Below, one piece after another: positions 41,126 through 48,962 of a stretch of DNA of 64,000 nt (position 1 is the first letter of the stretch; each line of letters begins with the position of its first letter). Under the pieces are notes generated by a model that was not told the DNA's origin, searched no databases, and saw only the letters and a program-made list of their open reading frames with translations. Source of the DNA: Streptomyces sp. CB09001. Lineage in GTDB: Bacteria; Actinomycetota; Actinomycetes; Streptomycetales; Streptomycetaceae. The stretch spans positions 4,827,001-4,891,000 of the forward strand of contig NZ_CP026730.1 of the NCBI RefSeq assembly GCF_003369795.1, written 5' to 3'. The position numbers were made by a program, and so were the translations under genes.

Positions 41126-41863
41126 GTGTCTGTGACTCCCCGGCGCCGAATCCGCAGGGCCGCCTGGCTGGGCGCGGTGTGCGCCCTCGCCGTGACGGGA
41201 GCCGGGCTGACGGGATGCAGCAGCGAGGACCCCGACGCGGGCACCAACGGCCTCGGAAAGGTCCCGGCCGACAAGATCCAGGCGAAGGCCGGGACGGCCG
41301 CGGCGGCCGCCGAAACGGTGCGCCTGCACGGCACGGTGGACGCCGGCGGCAACAGGTACACCCTGGACATGCGGCTGAAGGCCGACGGAGGCACCGGGTC
41401 GGTCGCCGCCGAGGGGACGACGTTCAGGCTGCTGCGCGTCGGCGAGCAGCTCTTCCTCAAGGCCGACGCCGGGTTCTGGAGCCACGACGGCGGCGACGCC
41501 AAGGCGGCCGACAAGCTCGCGGGGAAGTACGTGAAGGTGCCGCAGAGCGACCCCGTGTACAAGAAGTTCAGCGGCTTCACGGACAAGGACGTCCTCCTCG
41601 GCGGTCTGCTGACCCTGCACGGCACGGTGAAGACGGACGGCCGTCACGAGCAGGCCGGGGTGCGCACCATCCGGATCACCGGAGACGACGGCGCGGGCGG
41701 CTCGCTGGACGTCTCCCTGGAGGGCACCCCGTACCCGCTGCGTCTGGTGCGGGCGGGCAGCGCGGGCACGATCGGCTTCTCGGACTGGAACAAGGACTTC
41801 GCGCTGGAGGAGCCGGCGAAGGACGACACCCTGGACTACGGCAGGCAGCTGCCGTCCTCCTGA
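41126..41863 (+). CDS. Lipoprotein, LppX/LprAFG-like
   Basis: A 245-residue exported lipoprotein: a basic N-terminus, a hydrophobic core (AAWLGAVCALAVTGAG) and the lipobox LTGC with C31 as the lipidated residue. The mature part (ETVRLHGTVDAGGNRYTLDM, LKADAGFWSHDG, KYVKVPQSDPVYKKFSGFTD) matches the fold of LppX/LprG-like lipoproteins of actinobacteria, which bind lipids in a half-barrel. Ligand unknown. GTG 41126 is preceded by AAAGG at a slightly long spacing. It is convergent with the 41879 gene only 15 bases away. Confidence 0.78.
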   Translation: MSVTPRRRIRRAAWLGAVCALAVTGAGLTGCSSEDPDAGTNGLGKVPADKIQAKAGTAAAAAETVRLHGTVDAGGNRYTLDMRLKADGGTGSVAAEGTTFRLLRVGEQLFLKADAGFWSHDGGDAKAADKLAGKYVKVPQSDPVYKKFSGFTDKDVLLGGLLTLHGTVKTDGRHEQAGVRTIRITGDDGAGGSLDVSLEGTPYPLRLVRAGSAGTIGFSDWNKDFALEEPAKDDTLDYGRQLPSS

Positions 41864-41878
41864 AACGACCCGGTGCCG

Positions 41879-42391
41879 TCAGCGCCGTTTGCGGCGCTTC
41901 AGCAGCAGGCGCGGCAGCCCCGCCGGCGCCGGCTGCCGGGTCGTCGCCGGGCTCGGCAGCGGCGCCTCGGCCAGCGAGGCGTCGGGCAGCGGCGCCGTGG
42001 TCCCCGTCGGCTCCAGGCGCAGCACCCGGCACTCGCGGGCCCAGCGGTCGGTCATGGCCTCGCCGTCCGGGGCGTTCAGCCGCTTGCCCTTCAGGTCGCC
42101 GACCGCCGCCTGCCACGCCTCGGAACCGGACGGCAGCTCCACGACCCGCGCGGCCCAGGAGACCAGCCGGCCGCCCTTGTCCTTGCTGCGCACCGTCACC
42201 TCGGCCGTGGCCCCGTCGGCAAGACCCGGCAGCGGCTGTTCGCCCGGCCCGTCGCCGACGACGCAGGCCGCGCCCTCGTGCCAGACGTGCCACAGCGCGC
42301 GGGCGGGCACCCCGGGGCCCTTGACCCAGACGAGGCCGGACTTCTTGGTGGCCTCCTCGACGAGGGCCTGGTCGAGCAGCTCGCTTGTCAT
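41879..42391 (-). CDS. Conserved hypothetical protein
   Basis: I do not recognise a named family with certainty. The 170-residue protein begins SELLDQALVEEATKKSGLVW and VKGPGVPARALWHVWHEGAA, followed by ACVVGDGPGEQPLPGL and GATAEVTVRSKDKGGRLVSW. This looks like a split-barrel (flavin-reductase/pyridoxamine-oxidase-like) core, but cofactor residues are not evident. The C-terminus is Pro- and Arg-rich (LPRLLLKRRKRR). No membrane helix. It lies between the lipoprotein gene and corA and reads in the same direction as corA, starting 34 bases after the corA stop, so it may be co-transcribed with corA. Confidence 0.6.
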   Translation of the reverse strand: MTSELLDQALVEEATKKSGLVWVKGPGVPARALWHVWHEGAACVVGDGPGEQPLPGLADGATAEVTVRSKDKGGRLVSWAARVVELPSGSEAWQAAVGDLKGKRLNAPDGEAMTDRWARECRVLRLEPTGTTAPLPDASLAEAPLPSPATTRQPAPAGLPRLLLKRRKRR

Positions 42392-42424
42392 GCCGTCAGC
42401 CTATCCAGGCCCCCGGGGGCGGTC

Positions 42425-43540
42425 TCAGAGCCAGCCGTTGCGCTTGAGGGTGCGGTGGATGCCCAGACAGATGCCGACCGTGATCGACAGGACCAGGGGG
42501 TAGCCGAACTTCCAGTGCGTCTCCGGCATGTAGTCGAAGTTCATGCCGTACACACCGCACACCATCGTCGGCACGGCGATGATCGCGGCCCACGAGGTGA
42601 TCTTGCGCATGTCCTCGTTCTGCGCGACGGACGCCTGGGCCAGGTTGGCCTGGAGGATCGAGTTCAGCAGTTCGTCGAAGCCGATGACCTGCTCCTGCAC
42701 CCGGGCCACGTGGTCGGCGACGTCCCGGAAGTACTTCTGGATCTCCGGGTCGATCAGCCGCATCGGCCGCTCGCTGAGCAGCAGCATGGGTCGCAGCAGC
42801 GGCGCCACCGCCCGCTTGAACTCCAGCACCTCGCGCTTGAGCTGGTAGATCCGTCCGGCGTCCGTGCCGCGCGGGGAGCCCTTGCGGCCCGGCGAGAACA
42901 CCTCCGTCTCGACCTCGTCGATGTCGTCCTGCACCGCGTCGGCGACCGCGATGTAGCCGTCGACGACGTGGTCGGCGATGGTGTGCAGCACGGCGGAGGG
43001 GCCCTTGAGCAGCAGCTCGGGGTCCTCCTGGAGGCGGCGGCGCAGCGCCCGCAGCGAACCCTGCCCACCGTGCCGGACGGTGATGAAGAAGTCCCGCCCG
43101 GTGAAGCACATGACCTCGCCGGTCTCGACGACCTCGCTGTTGGCGGTGAGCTGGTCGTGGTCGACGTAGTGGACGGTCTTGAAGACCGTGAACAGGGAGT
43201 CGTCGTAGCGCTCCAGCTTGGGCCGCTGGTGGGCCTGGACCGCGTCCTCCACGGCCAGCGGGTGCAGCCCGAACTCCCGGGCGATACCGGCGAACTCGTC
43301 CTCGGTGGGCTCGTGCAGGCCGATCCACACGAACCCGCCGTCGCGGCGCACCTGGCGCATCGCCGTGTGCGGGGTCAGCGGCACGTCCGTCTCGACCCGG
43401 GTGCCGTCGCGGTAGATGGCGCAGTCCACGACGGCGGAGGCGGTCGCCGGGTCGCGGGTGGTGTCGTAGGCACCGCCGTCCTTGCGCAGGGAGACGCGGG
43501 ACGGGCGGACGGCGGCGCGCAGGTCACGGATCATCGACAT
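42425..43540 (-). CDS. corA: CorA-type magnesium/cobalt transporter
   Basis: A 371-residue CorA family channel for Mg2+ (and Co2+). The large cytoplasmic funnel domain occupies the first 310 residues (GLHPLAVEDAVQAHQRPKLE, VMCFTGRDFFITVRHG). Two C-terminal membrane helices follow, with the diagnostic GMN motif at G332-M333-N334 (VYGMNFDYMPE). ATG 43540 follows GGAG; the frame is open further upstream, but that part matches no CorA and is better read as leader RNA. The leader is about 400 bases and contains a 15-codon ORF and paired hairpins (see 43797 and 43868). Confidence 0.95.
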   Translation of the reverse strand: MSMIRDLRAAVRPSRVSLRKDGGAYDTTRDPATASAVVDCAIYRDGTRVETDVPLTPHTAMRQVRRDGGFVWIGLHEPTEDEFAGIAREFGLHPLAVEDAVQAHQRPKLERYDDSLFTVFKTVHYVDHDQLTANSEVVETGEVMCFTGRDFFITVRHGGQGSLRALRRRLQEDPELLLKGPSAVLHTIADHVVDGYIAVADAVQDDIDEVETEVFSPGRKGSPRGTDAGRIYQLKREVLEFKRAVAPLLRPMLLLSERPMRLIDPEIQKYFRDVADHVARVQEQVIGFDELLNSILQANLAQASVAQNEDMRKITSWAAIIAVPTMVCGVYGMNFDYMPETHWKFGYPLVLSITVGICLGIHRTLKRNGWL

Positions 43541-43796
43541 GGCAGGCTCCTTCGCGGCGGGCGGCGAACGAGGCCGGAGACGGGTGGAACCACCCGGAAT
43601 GAGGACGTCCAGACCACGCGTGCTCGGCGCGTCCACAAAGCGGGGGGCACCGCACCGTCGCGGTGGCCGACTTCGCTGCTGATTCAGCTGCTGATCCGGA
43701 CCGACGGCCGGGTCAGGCAAAACGAGACGAAGTGCTCTTCCTTGCGAGGGCGCGCCTACGGGCGGCGGCGACGGGAAGAAAGCCGGTGCGGCTGCG

Positions 43797-43844
43797 TCAG
43801 CGGCCGGAAGAGCGGGTGGTACTGCACGGTCGACTTCGGTCCAT
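43797..43844 (-). CDS. 15-residue leader ORF upstream of corA
   Basis: On the minus strand GGAGGAGGTGGGGCTGGC precedes ATG 43844, giving a much stronger ribosome binding site than corA itself has. The encoded peptide is MDRSRPCSTTRSSGR. It lies 257 bases before the corA start and immediately after a series of hairpins. It could be a leader peptide for translation-coupled control or Rho-dependent attenuation of corA. The alternative is a chance ORF. No homologue is known to me. Confidence 0.4.
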   Translation of the reverse strand: MDRSRPCSTTRSSGR

Positions 43845-43867
43845 GCCAGCCCCACCTCCTCCGGCCG

Positions 43868-43922
43868 GTCCCTCGTGAGGGACGATCCATTCCCCTTGTT
43901 TGGAGGGGTTCCCCGTAGGGGA
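43868..43922 (-). promoter_or_regulatory. Attenuator-like hairpin series in the corA leader
   Basis: In the direction of corA transcription the RNA reads UCCCC-UAC-GGGGA (43922-43910), then CCCCU-CCAAACA-AGGGG (43908-43892 region), then GUCCCUC-AC-GAGGGAC (43883-43868). The GGGG of the first hairpin can instead pair with the CCCC of the second, so two exclusive foldings are possible. This sits just before the ribosome binding site of the 15-codon ORF. The remaining leader (to 43541) and the stretch 43923-44051 show no gene. It does not match the M-box consensus I know. Confidence 0.45.
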
Positions 43923-44051
43923 GTGTTCACAGTGTCGGGGACTTGATCGCGACGCTCTGCGTGCTGCCCCGAACCGCTGGGCCAGAGTACCAGTCACCCG
44001 ACGTGTCAAGGCGCCGCTTTGCCTCTTCCCGACGAGTTCTATGCTCGCCGC

Positions 44052-44648
44052 ATGGCTGATGTTCTTCCTCTGGTCGAGGCCCGGTTGCACAGCGCGCTGG
44101 GTGAGCCGGACGCGCGCGCGGCGGTCACCTTCCTCGGCACCGACCGCATCGAGGTGCTGCGTTTCCCCGCCGCCGGCCAGGAGGGCGACGTCGTCCGCTA
44201 CGCCACCCTCGGCATGTCGGCCCAGCCCATGGCGGACCCCACGGCCGCGCTCGCCGACCCGGTCAAGGGGCCCCGGGCCGAGCTGGTGCTCTCCGTGCGC
44301 TCCGGGGCGGCCGACACCGACAAGGTGCTGCGCCCGCTCGCCGTACTGGCCGCGTCCCCGCAGGTCGAGGGTGTGATCGTGGCGCCCGGCGCGTCGCTGG
44401 ACGTCGGTGAGCCGCTGTGGCCCGGGGCCCCGTTCACCTCGGTCCTGGTCGCCGAGCCGGGGGGCCTGGTGGAGGATCTGGAGCTGGACGCCCCGCTGGA
44501 CCCGGTGCGGTTCCTGCCGCTGCTGCCGATGACGCCGAACGAGGCCGCCTGGAAGCGCGTGCACGGCGCGCCCGCCCTCCAGGAGCGCTGGCTGAACCAC
44601 GGAACCGACCTGCGCGATCCTGCGCGCAGGTCCGTTCCGCTGGACTGA
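44052..44648 (+). CDS. SUFU (suppressor of fused) domain protein
   Basis: A 198-residue soluble protein. Segments such as TFLGTDRIEVLRFPAAGQEG, VVRYATLGMSAQPM, RAELVLSVRSG and FLPLLPMTPNEAAWKR follow the pattern of bacterial suppressor-of-fused-like proteins. Bacterial SUFU proteins often occur as immunity proteins or in uncharacterised contexts. There is no toxin gene beside it, so no role is claimed. ATG 44052 has no clear Shine-Dalgarno sequence; TTG 44019 is an in-frame alternative. It is convergent with the MFS gene. Confidence 0.65.
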   Translation: MADVLPLVEARLHSALGEPDARAAVTFLGTDRIEVLRFPAAGQEGDVVRYATLGMSAQPMADPTAALADPVKGPRAELVLSVRSGAADTDKVLRPLAVLAASPQVEGVIVAPGASLDVGEPLWPGAPFTSVLVAEPGGLVEDLELDAPLDPVRFLPLLPMTPNEAAWKRVHGAPALQERWLNHGTDLRDPARRSVPLD

Positions 44649-44697
44649 TGCGGCGGGCTGACGTACCGAAGTGACGTAACTCACCGGTTCCGTCTCG

Positions 44698-45957
44698 TCA
44701 GTTGGCGAAGACCGTGACCGAGTCCTCGCTCGCGTGCCGCGGCTCCAGCGCCTCCGCCATGGGGGTCCCCCCGCTCGAGCGAAGCCGAGAGTGGGGGAGG
44801 GTGAGCGCGCGACGCCGTACGACGACCACGACCGCGCCGAGCAGGGCGGTCACCGCCGCCACCACGAACGGGATGTGGACGTCGGTCCACTCCTCGATCT
44901 TCGGCGCGAAGTAGGGCGCGGCCGCCGCGGCGAACCAGCGCACGAAGTTGTAGCCGGCGCTCGCCACCGGACGCGGCGCGTCCGAGACACCGAGGGCCAG
45001 CTCGGTGTAGACGGTGTTGTTCACGCCGATGAACGGGCCGGACAGGATCGTGCAGACGATCGCCGCGGTGTGGTTGCCGTAGCCGAGGACCAGGACGTCG
45101 GCCGCCAGCAGCACCAGCGAGCCGCCGAGCACCTTGAGCGAGCCGAAGCGCCGCTGCATGCGCGGCGCGACCAGGACCGAGAAGACGGCGAGCAGCACAC
45201 CCCACGCGAAGAAGACGGCGCCGGACTTGTACGGCGTCATGTTCAGCACGAAGGGGGTGAAGGCCAGCACGGTGAAGAACGTGTAGTTGTAGAAGAACGC
45301 CGAGACCGCGGCGGAGGCGAGGCCGCCGTGGCCCAGCGCCCTGATCGGGTCGAGCAGCGAGGTCTTGCGGGCCGGCTTCGGCTGCTCCTTCAGGAACACC
45401 GTGATGCACAGGAAGCCGATCGCCATCAGGAAGGCCGTGCCGAAGAACGGGTAGCGCCAGCTGGCGTCGCCGAGCAGTGCGCCCAGCAGCGGGCCGCAGG
45501 CCATGCCGAGGCCGAGGGCGGACTCGTAGAGCAGGATCGCGGCGGCGCTGCCGCCGGCCGCCGCACCGACGATCACCGCGAGGGCCGTCGAGACGAACAG
45601 CGCGTTGCCCAGGCCCCAGCCGGCCCGGTAGCCGACGAGCTGGCCGACGGTGTCGGAGGTGCCGGCGAGGCCCGCGAAGACCACGACGAAGGCCAGGCCG
45701 AGGAGCAGGGTCCTGCGGCCGCCGATGCGGCTGGAGACGAAGCCGGTGACCAGCATGGCCAGCGCGGTGATCAGGAAGTACGAGGTGAACAGGAGCGAGA
45801 CCTGCCCGGCGCTCGCGTCCAGGCCCTGGGCGATGGACGGGAGGATCGGGTCGACGAGCCCGATGCCCATGAAGGCCACGACGGACGCGCCCGCGGTCGC
45901 CCACACCGCCTTGGGCTGCCGCAGGATGCCGCCCGTACCCGCGTCGAAGGGGTCCAT
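44698..45957 (-). CDS. MFS transporter, drug-efflux type
   Basis: A 419-residue major facilitator with about 12 membrane helices. The motif-A-like loop SRIGGRRTLLLGLA after helix 2 and DPILPSIAQGLDASAGQVSL after helix 1 are typical of DHA1 proton-driven exporters. The large hydrophilic middle loop follows ITVFLKEQPKPARKTSLLDP. The extreme C-terminus (about 25 residues, LPHSRLRSSGGTPMA) is encoded by an inserted repeat element, see 44759-44801. ATG 45957 follows GGAGAG. The promoter upstream carries a palindromic operator in an unusually A/T-rich stretch, so a repressor, probably not adjacent, controls it. Substrate is unknown. Confidence 0.9.
   Translation of the reverse strand: MDPFDAGTGGILRQPKAVWATAGASVVAFMGIGLVDPILPSIAQGLDASAGQVSLLFTSYFLITALAMLVTGFVSSRIGGRRTLLLGLAFVVVFAGLAGTSDTVGQLVGYRAGWGLGNALFVSTALAVIVGAAAGGSAAAILLYESALGLGMACGPLLGALLGDASWRYPFFGTAFLMAIGFLCITVFLKEQPKPARKTSLLDPIRALGHGGLASAAVSAFFYNYTFFTVLAFTPFVLNMTPYKSGAVFFAWGVLLAVFSVLVAPRMQRRFGSLKVLGGSLVLLAADVLVLGYGNHTAAIVCTILSGPFIGVNNTVYTELALGVSDAPRPVASAGYNFVRWFAAAAAPYFAPKIEEWTDVHIPFVVAAVTALLGAVVVVVRRRALTLPHSRLRSSGGTPMAEALEPRHASEDSVTVFAN
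44759..44801. repeat. Short palindromic Streptomyces repeat inside the MFS 3' end
   Basis: ATGGGGGTCCCCCCGCTCGA followed by GCGAAGCCGAGAGTGGGGGA folds as an imperfect hairpin around CTCG-AGCGAAGC-CGAG. I recognise it as a short element that recurs in many Streptomyces genomes. Here it lies in frame within the coding end of the MFS gene and specifies the peptide LPHSRLRSSGGTPMA. Confidence 0.65.
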
Positions 45958-46019
45958 GCTTGCTCTCCAATGGGGACGAGGGGGAACGAGGTGGGGTGCC
46001 AAATGGTTGGCATATGCAC

Positions 46020-46049
46020 ATAGTAAGTTAGCTCTGCTAATTAATGCAA
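46020..46049 (-). promoter_or_regulatory. Promoter and operator of the MFS exporter gene
   Basis: On the minus strand TTGCAT (46044-46049) and TACTAT (46020-46025) are 18 bases apart. Between them lies the inverted repeat TTAGC-AGA-GCTAA (46028-46040), in the position of a classical repressor site. The surrounding 50 bases are far richer in A/T than the rest of the window. Confidence 0.6.
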
Positions 46050-46150
46050 TGTACATCTAGTCACTCGGGAGCCGGCCCGGCCGGTGCCCTTCCCTCCGGA
46101 TGGGTGATCGTCCTTGACGTGGGGGAGCGGGGGTAGGACCGTGGGGCTCT

Positions 46151-46801
46151 ATGAGGGGCGAACCCAGTTGCCCGAAGTGTGGTGGCCGGGTCAGGGCTCC
46201 CGGCCTCTTCGCCGATTCCTGGCAGTGCGACCTGCACGGCACCGTGCACCCGGTCCAGCCCGTACTCCCGCCCAGCGTCGAGGCGCTCGGCGTCGTGGTG
46301 CACCGCACGCAGGTGCCGTTGTGGATGCCCTGGCCGCTGCCGGTCGGCTGGCTGTTCACCGGCGTGGCCTGTGCGGGCGACGACCGCAGCGGGGGCCGGG
46401 CGACCGCCGTCGCCTGCTCGGGACCCGGCCCGCTCGGGGGCATCGGTGAGCTGATCCTGGTCGCCGAGGAACTCGGCGTCGGCCTCGGCGCGCGGTACGC
46501 GGGCCTCGACGGGCCGGACCCCGGACCGTACCTGGACGTCGAGAAGCCGCCCCAGGTCAAGGTCCTGGCCGCGGGCCGCCCCACCCCGCTCTGGCACGTC
46601 TCCGGGGGTCCCGTCGACCGTGCCGTGTTCGCCGGGGAGGCCCTCGGCATGTGGCTGTGGGCCGTGGTGTGGCCCGAGCGGTCCGGGCTGCTGATGTACG
46701 AGGAGCTGGTGCTGACCGACCTGCGGGACGCCGGGGCCGAGGTGGACCTGGTGCCGTGCGGGGCGCTGTCGCCGCGGCTGATCGAGCCCACGGCGCCGTA
46801 G
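46151..46801 (+). CDS. DUF6758 family protein with N-terminal zinc ribbon
   Basis: A 216-residue protein. The N-terminus has CPKCGGR and, 20 residues later, a cysteine/histidine pair (WQCDLHG), which looks like a small zinc ribbon. The body includes VVVHRTQVPLWMPWPLPVGW, FTGVACAGDDRSGG and GPGPLGGIGELILVAEELGV, a pattern I associate with the conserved Streptomyces family DUF6758. No catalytic motif is apparent. ATG 46151 is the first start after a GGGGG-TAGGA stretch. It is divergent from the MFS gene and precedes the PHP-domain gene. Confidence 0.7.
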   Translation: MRGEPSCPKCGGRVRAPGLFADSWQCDLHGTVHPVQPVLPPSVEALGVVVHRTQVPLWMPWPLPVGWLFTGVACAGDDRSGGRATAVACSGPGPLGGIGELILVAEELGVGLGARYAGLDGPDPGPYLDVEKPPQVKVLAAGRPTPLWHVSGGPVDRAVFAGEALGMWLWAVVWPERSGLLMYEELVLTDLRDAGAEVDLVPCGALSPRLIEPTAP

Positions 46802-46982
46802 CGCCGCCTGGGGTGGGCAGGGCGGCGGGCCGGTTGTCGTGCCGCGGCCGTAGCCGTCCGGGCGGGCAGGGTGCGGGGGCGCGTAGGGGGCGCAGGGGTG
46901 CTGCGGGTGTGACGGCGGGGGTCCGAGTTCCGGTTATCCTGGAGCGTCCCCCTCCGTCCCGTCACCGCTTGGAGTCAGCGTC

Positions 46983-47840
46983 GTGCGCATCGATCTGCAC
47001 ACCCACTCCACGGCGTCCGACGGCACGGACACCCCGGCCCAGCTGGTGCGCAAGGCCGCCGTGACCGGACTCGACGTCGTCGCGCTGACCGACCACGACA
47101 CCACCCGCGGCCACGCCGAGGCCGTCGCCGCGCTGCCCGAGGGGCTCACCCTCGTCACCGGCGCCGAGCTCTCCTGCCGGCTCGACGGCATCAGCATGCA
47201 CATGCTGGCCTACCTCTTCGACCCCGAGGAGCCCGCCCTGCTCGCCGAGCGCGAGCTGGTCCGGGACGACCGGGTGCCGCGGGCCCGGGCCATGGTCGCC
47301 AAGCTCAACGAACTGGGCGTGCCCGTCACCTGGGAGCAGGTCGCCAGGATCGCCGGTGGCGGCTCCGTCGGCCGGCCGCACGTCGCCTCCGCCCTCGTCG
47401 AACTGGGCGTCGTCCCGACCGTGAACGACGCCTTCACCCAGGACTGGCTGGCCGACGGCGGCCGGGCCCACGTGGCGAAGCACGAGACCGACCCGTTCGA
47501 GGCGCTCCGGCTGATCAAGGGCGCGGGCGGGGTCGCCGTGTTCGCGCACCCGGCCGCCGCCAAGCGGGGCCGTACGGTGTCCGAGGCCGCGATCGCCGAC
47601 CTGGCGGCCGCCGGGCTCGACGGCATCGAGGTCGACCACATGGACCACGACGCGCAGACGCGGGCACGGCTGCGCGGGACGGCGAAGGAGCTGGGGCTCC
47701 TGGTGACCGGCTCCAGCGACTACCACGGCAGCCGGAAGACCTGCGTGCTCGGCGAGTACACGACCGACCCCGAGGTGTACGGGGAGATCACGCGACGTGC
47801 GTTCGGGGCGTTCCCCGTGCCGGGGGCCGGCGGGGCCTGA
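46983..47840 (+). CDS. PHP domain phosphoesterase
   Basis: A 285-residue metal-dependent phosphoesterase. PHP motifs are clear: the N-terminal IDLHTHSTASDG (H6, H8), LTDHDTTRG, and GGVAVFAHPAA and GSSDYHG near the C-terminus. Stand-alone proteins of this size include 3',5'-nucleoside bisphosphate phosphatases and 5'-3' RNA-trimming enzymes of the RNase AM type, so a role in nucleotide or RNA turnover is likely. GTG 46983 starts the protein exactly at the motif. It precedes marC closely. Confidence 0.9.
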   Translation: MRIDLHTHSTASDGTDTPAQLVRKAAVTGLDVVALTDHDTTRGHAEAVAALPEGLTLVTGAELSCRLDGISMHMLAYLFDPEEPALLAERELVRDDRVPRARAMVAKLNELGVPVTWEQVARIAGGGSVGRPHVASALVELGVVPTVNDAFTQDWLADGGRAHVAKHETDPFEALRLIKGAGGVAVFAHPAAAKRGRTVSEAAIADLAAAGLDGIEVDHMDHDAQTRARLRGTAKELGLLVTGSSDYHGSRKTCVLGEYTTDPEVYGEITRRAFGAFPVPGAGGA

Positions 47841-47904
47841 GTCCCACCTCCCGCACGACCCCCTTCCACCCTTCCCACTCCTCCGCAAGGCCAGTAGCTC
47901 ACCC

Positions 47905-48510
47905 ATGTTCGACGTCGCCGTCTTCGGCTCCCTCTTCCTGACCCTTTTCGTCATCATGGATCCCCCCGGGATCACCCCGATCTTCCTCGCCCTCACCTCC
48001 GGCCGCCCCGGCAAGGTGCAGAAGCGGATGGCCCTCCAGGCCGTCTGCGTCGCCGGTGGTGTGATCACGGTGTTCGGTCTGCTCGGGCACCAGATCCTCG
48101 ACTACCTGCACGTCTCCGTGCCCGCCCTGATGATCGCGGGCGGGCTGCTGCTCCTGCTGATCGCCCTCGACCTGCTCACCGGCAAGACGGACGAGCCCAA
48201 GCAGACCAAGGACGTCAACGTCGCCCTCGTACCGCTGGGCATGCCGCTGCTCGCCGGGCCCGGCGCGATCGTGTCGGTCATCCTCGCCGTGCAGAAGGCG
48301 GACAGCGTGACCACGCAGGTCTCGGTGTGGGCGGCGATCCTCGCCATCCACGTGGTGCTGTGGCTGGTGATGCGGTACTCGCTGCTGATCATCCGGGTCA
48401 TCAAGGACGGCGGCGTGGTCCTGGTGACCCGCCTCGCCGGCATGATGCTCTCCGCGATCGCCGTGCAGCAGATCATCAACGGCGTCACGCAGGTGATCCA
48501 GGGCGCGTGA
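47905..48510 (+). CDS. MarC family integral membrane protein
   Basis: A 201-residue membrane protein with six predicted helices. MarC family features are FVIMDPPGITPIFLALTSG near the N-terminus, GILLLLIALDLLTG-type segments, and MPLLAGPGAIVSVILAVQKA in the middle. Despite the name, MarC is not a proven drug transporter and its role is unknown. ATG 47905 lies 64 bases after the PHP gene, and the two may be co-transcribed. A perfect 15-pair hairpin ends the unit. Confidence 0.9.
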   Translation: MFDVAVFGSLFLTLFVIMDPPGITPIFLALTSGRPGKVQKRMALQAVCVAGGVITVFGLLGHQILDYLHVSVPALMIAGGLLLLLIALDLLTGKTDEPKQTKDVNVALVPLGMPLLAGPGAIVSVILAVQKADSVTTQVSVWAAILAIHVVLWLVMRYSLLIIRVIKDGGVVLVTRLAGMMLSAIAVQQIINGVTQVIQGA

Positions 48511-48518
48511 ACACAGCG

Positions 48519-48552
48519 AGGGCCCCCGCACGGTGTTCCGTGCGGGGGCCCT
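48519..48552. terminator. Hairpin terminator after marC
   Basis: AGGGCCCCCGCACGG and its complement pair perfectly around TGTT. It lies between marC and a convergent 50-residue gene and can serve both. Confidence 0.85.
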
Positions 48553-48574
48553 GAGCATGTGCGAACGGTCCGCG

Positions 48575-48727
48575 TTACAAGGCCGAGGTCTCGGCGGGGC
48601 GGATCCACAGGCGCTGCCCGATGGCGGCGGCCTGCTGAACGATGCGGTTCACGGAGGCGGCGTCCACGACAGTCGTGTCCACGGGGGTCCCGTCGACGTC
48701 GTCGAGTCGCATGACTTCAAAGCGCAT
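48575..48727 (-). CDS. Conserved 50-residue protein
   Basis: A very small protein, MRFEVMRLDDVDGTPVDTTV at its start and RIVQQAAAIGQRLWIRPAET near its end, with no membrane segment. It has a good ribosome binding site (AGGGAGAGG) before ATG 48727, ends in TAA and is followed by a terminator, all marks of a real gene. I recall small proteins of this kind in other Streptomyces but no known function. The 235-base gap upstream is shared with the divergent NYN gene and contains A/T-rich stretches likely to be promoters. Confidence 0.7.
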   Translation of the reverse strand: MRFEVMRLDDVDGTPVDTTVVDAASVNRIVQQAAAIGQRLWIRPAETSAL

Positions 48728-48962
48728 GGCCTCTCCCTTGATCTGGTCATCCTCCTGAGGAGAACTACTGGTGTGGCTCCTGGGTCGTCGGTGCCCGGGC
48801 TTCCGTAGTGGACAACGGGATGCCCCCTGCAAACATTCCCTACGCTAAGGAAATTTTTCGCACGACTAATTACTGACAGGTAAGACGCTTGTTACCGCGC
48901 GATAGGTGTCTCATACAAGACTGACCGGGACCGGTTGTGTTCGTAGCGTGACCGCCGGGACA

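Noticed and set aside
43868..43922. M-box (ykoK) magnesium riboswitch
   Set aside because: The conserved M-box sequence blocks I know are absent, so I only call it attenuator-like.
43541..43930. Extended CorA N-terminus (130 extra residues)
   Set aside because: The extra codons match no CorA domain and a good ribosome binding site precedes ATG 43540; better read as leader RNA.
44759..44801. Insertion sequence end
   Set aside because: No transposase or target duplication; the element is a short stand-alone hairpin repeat.
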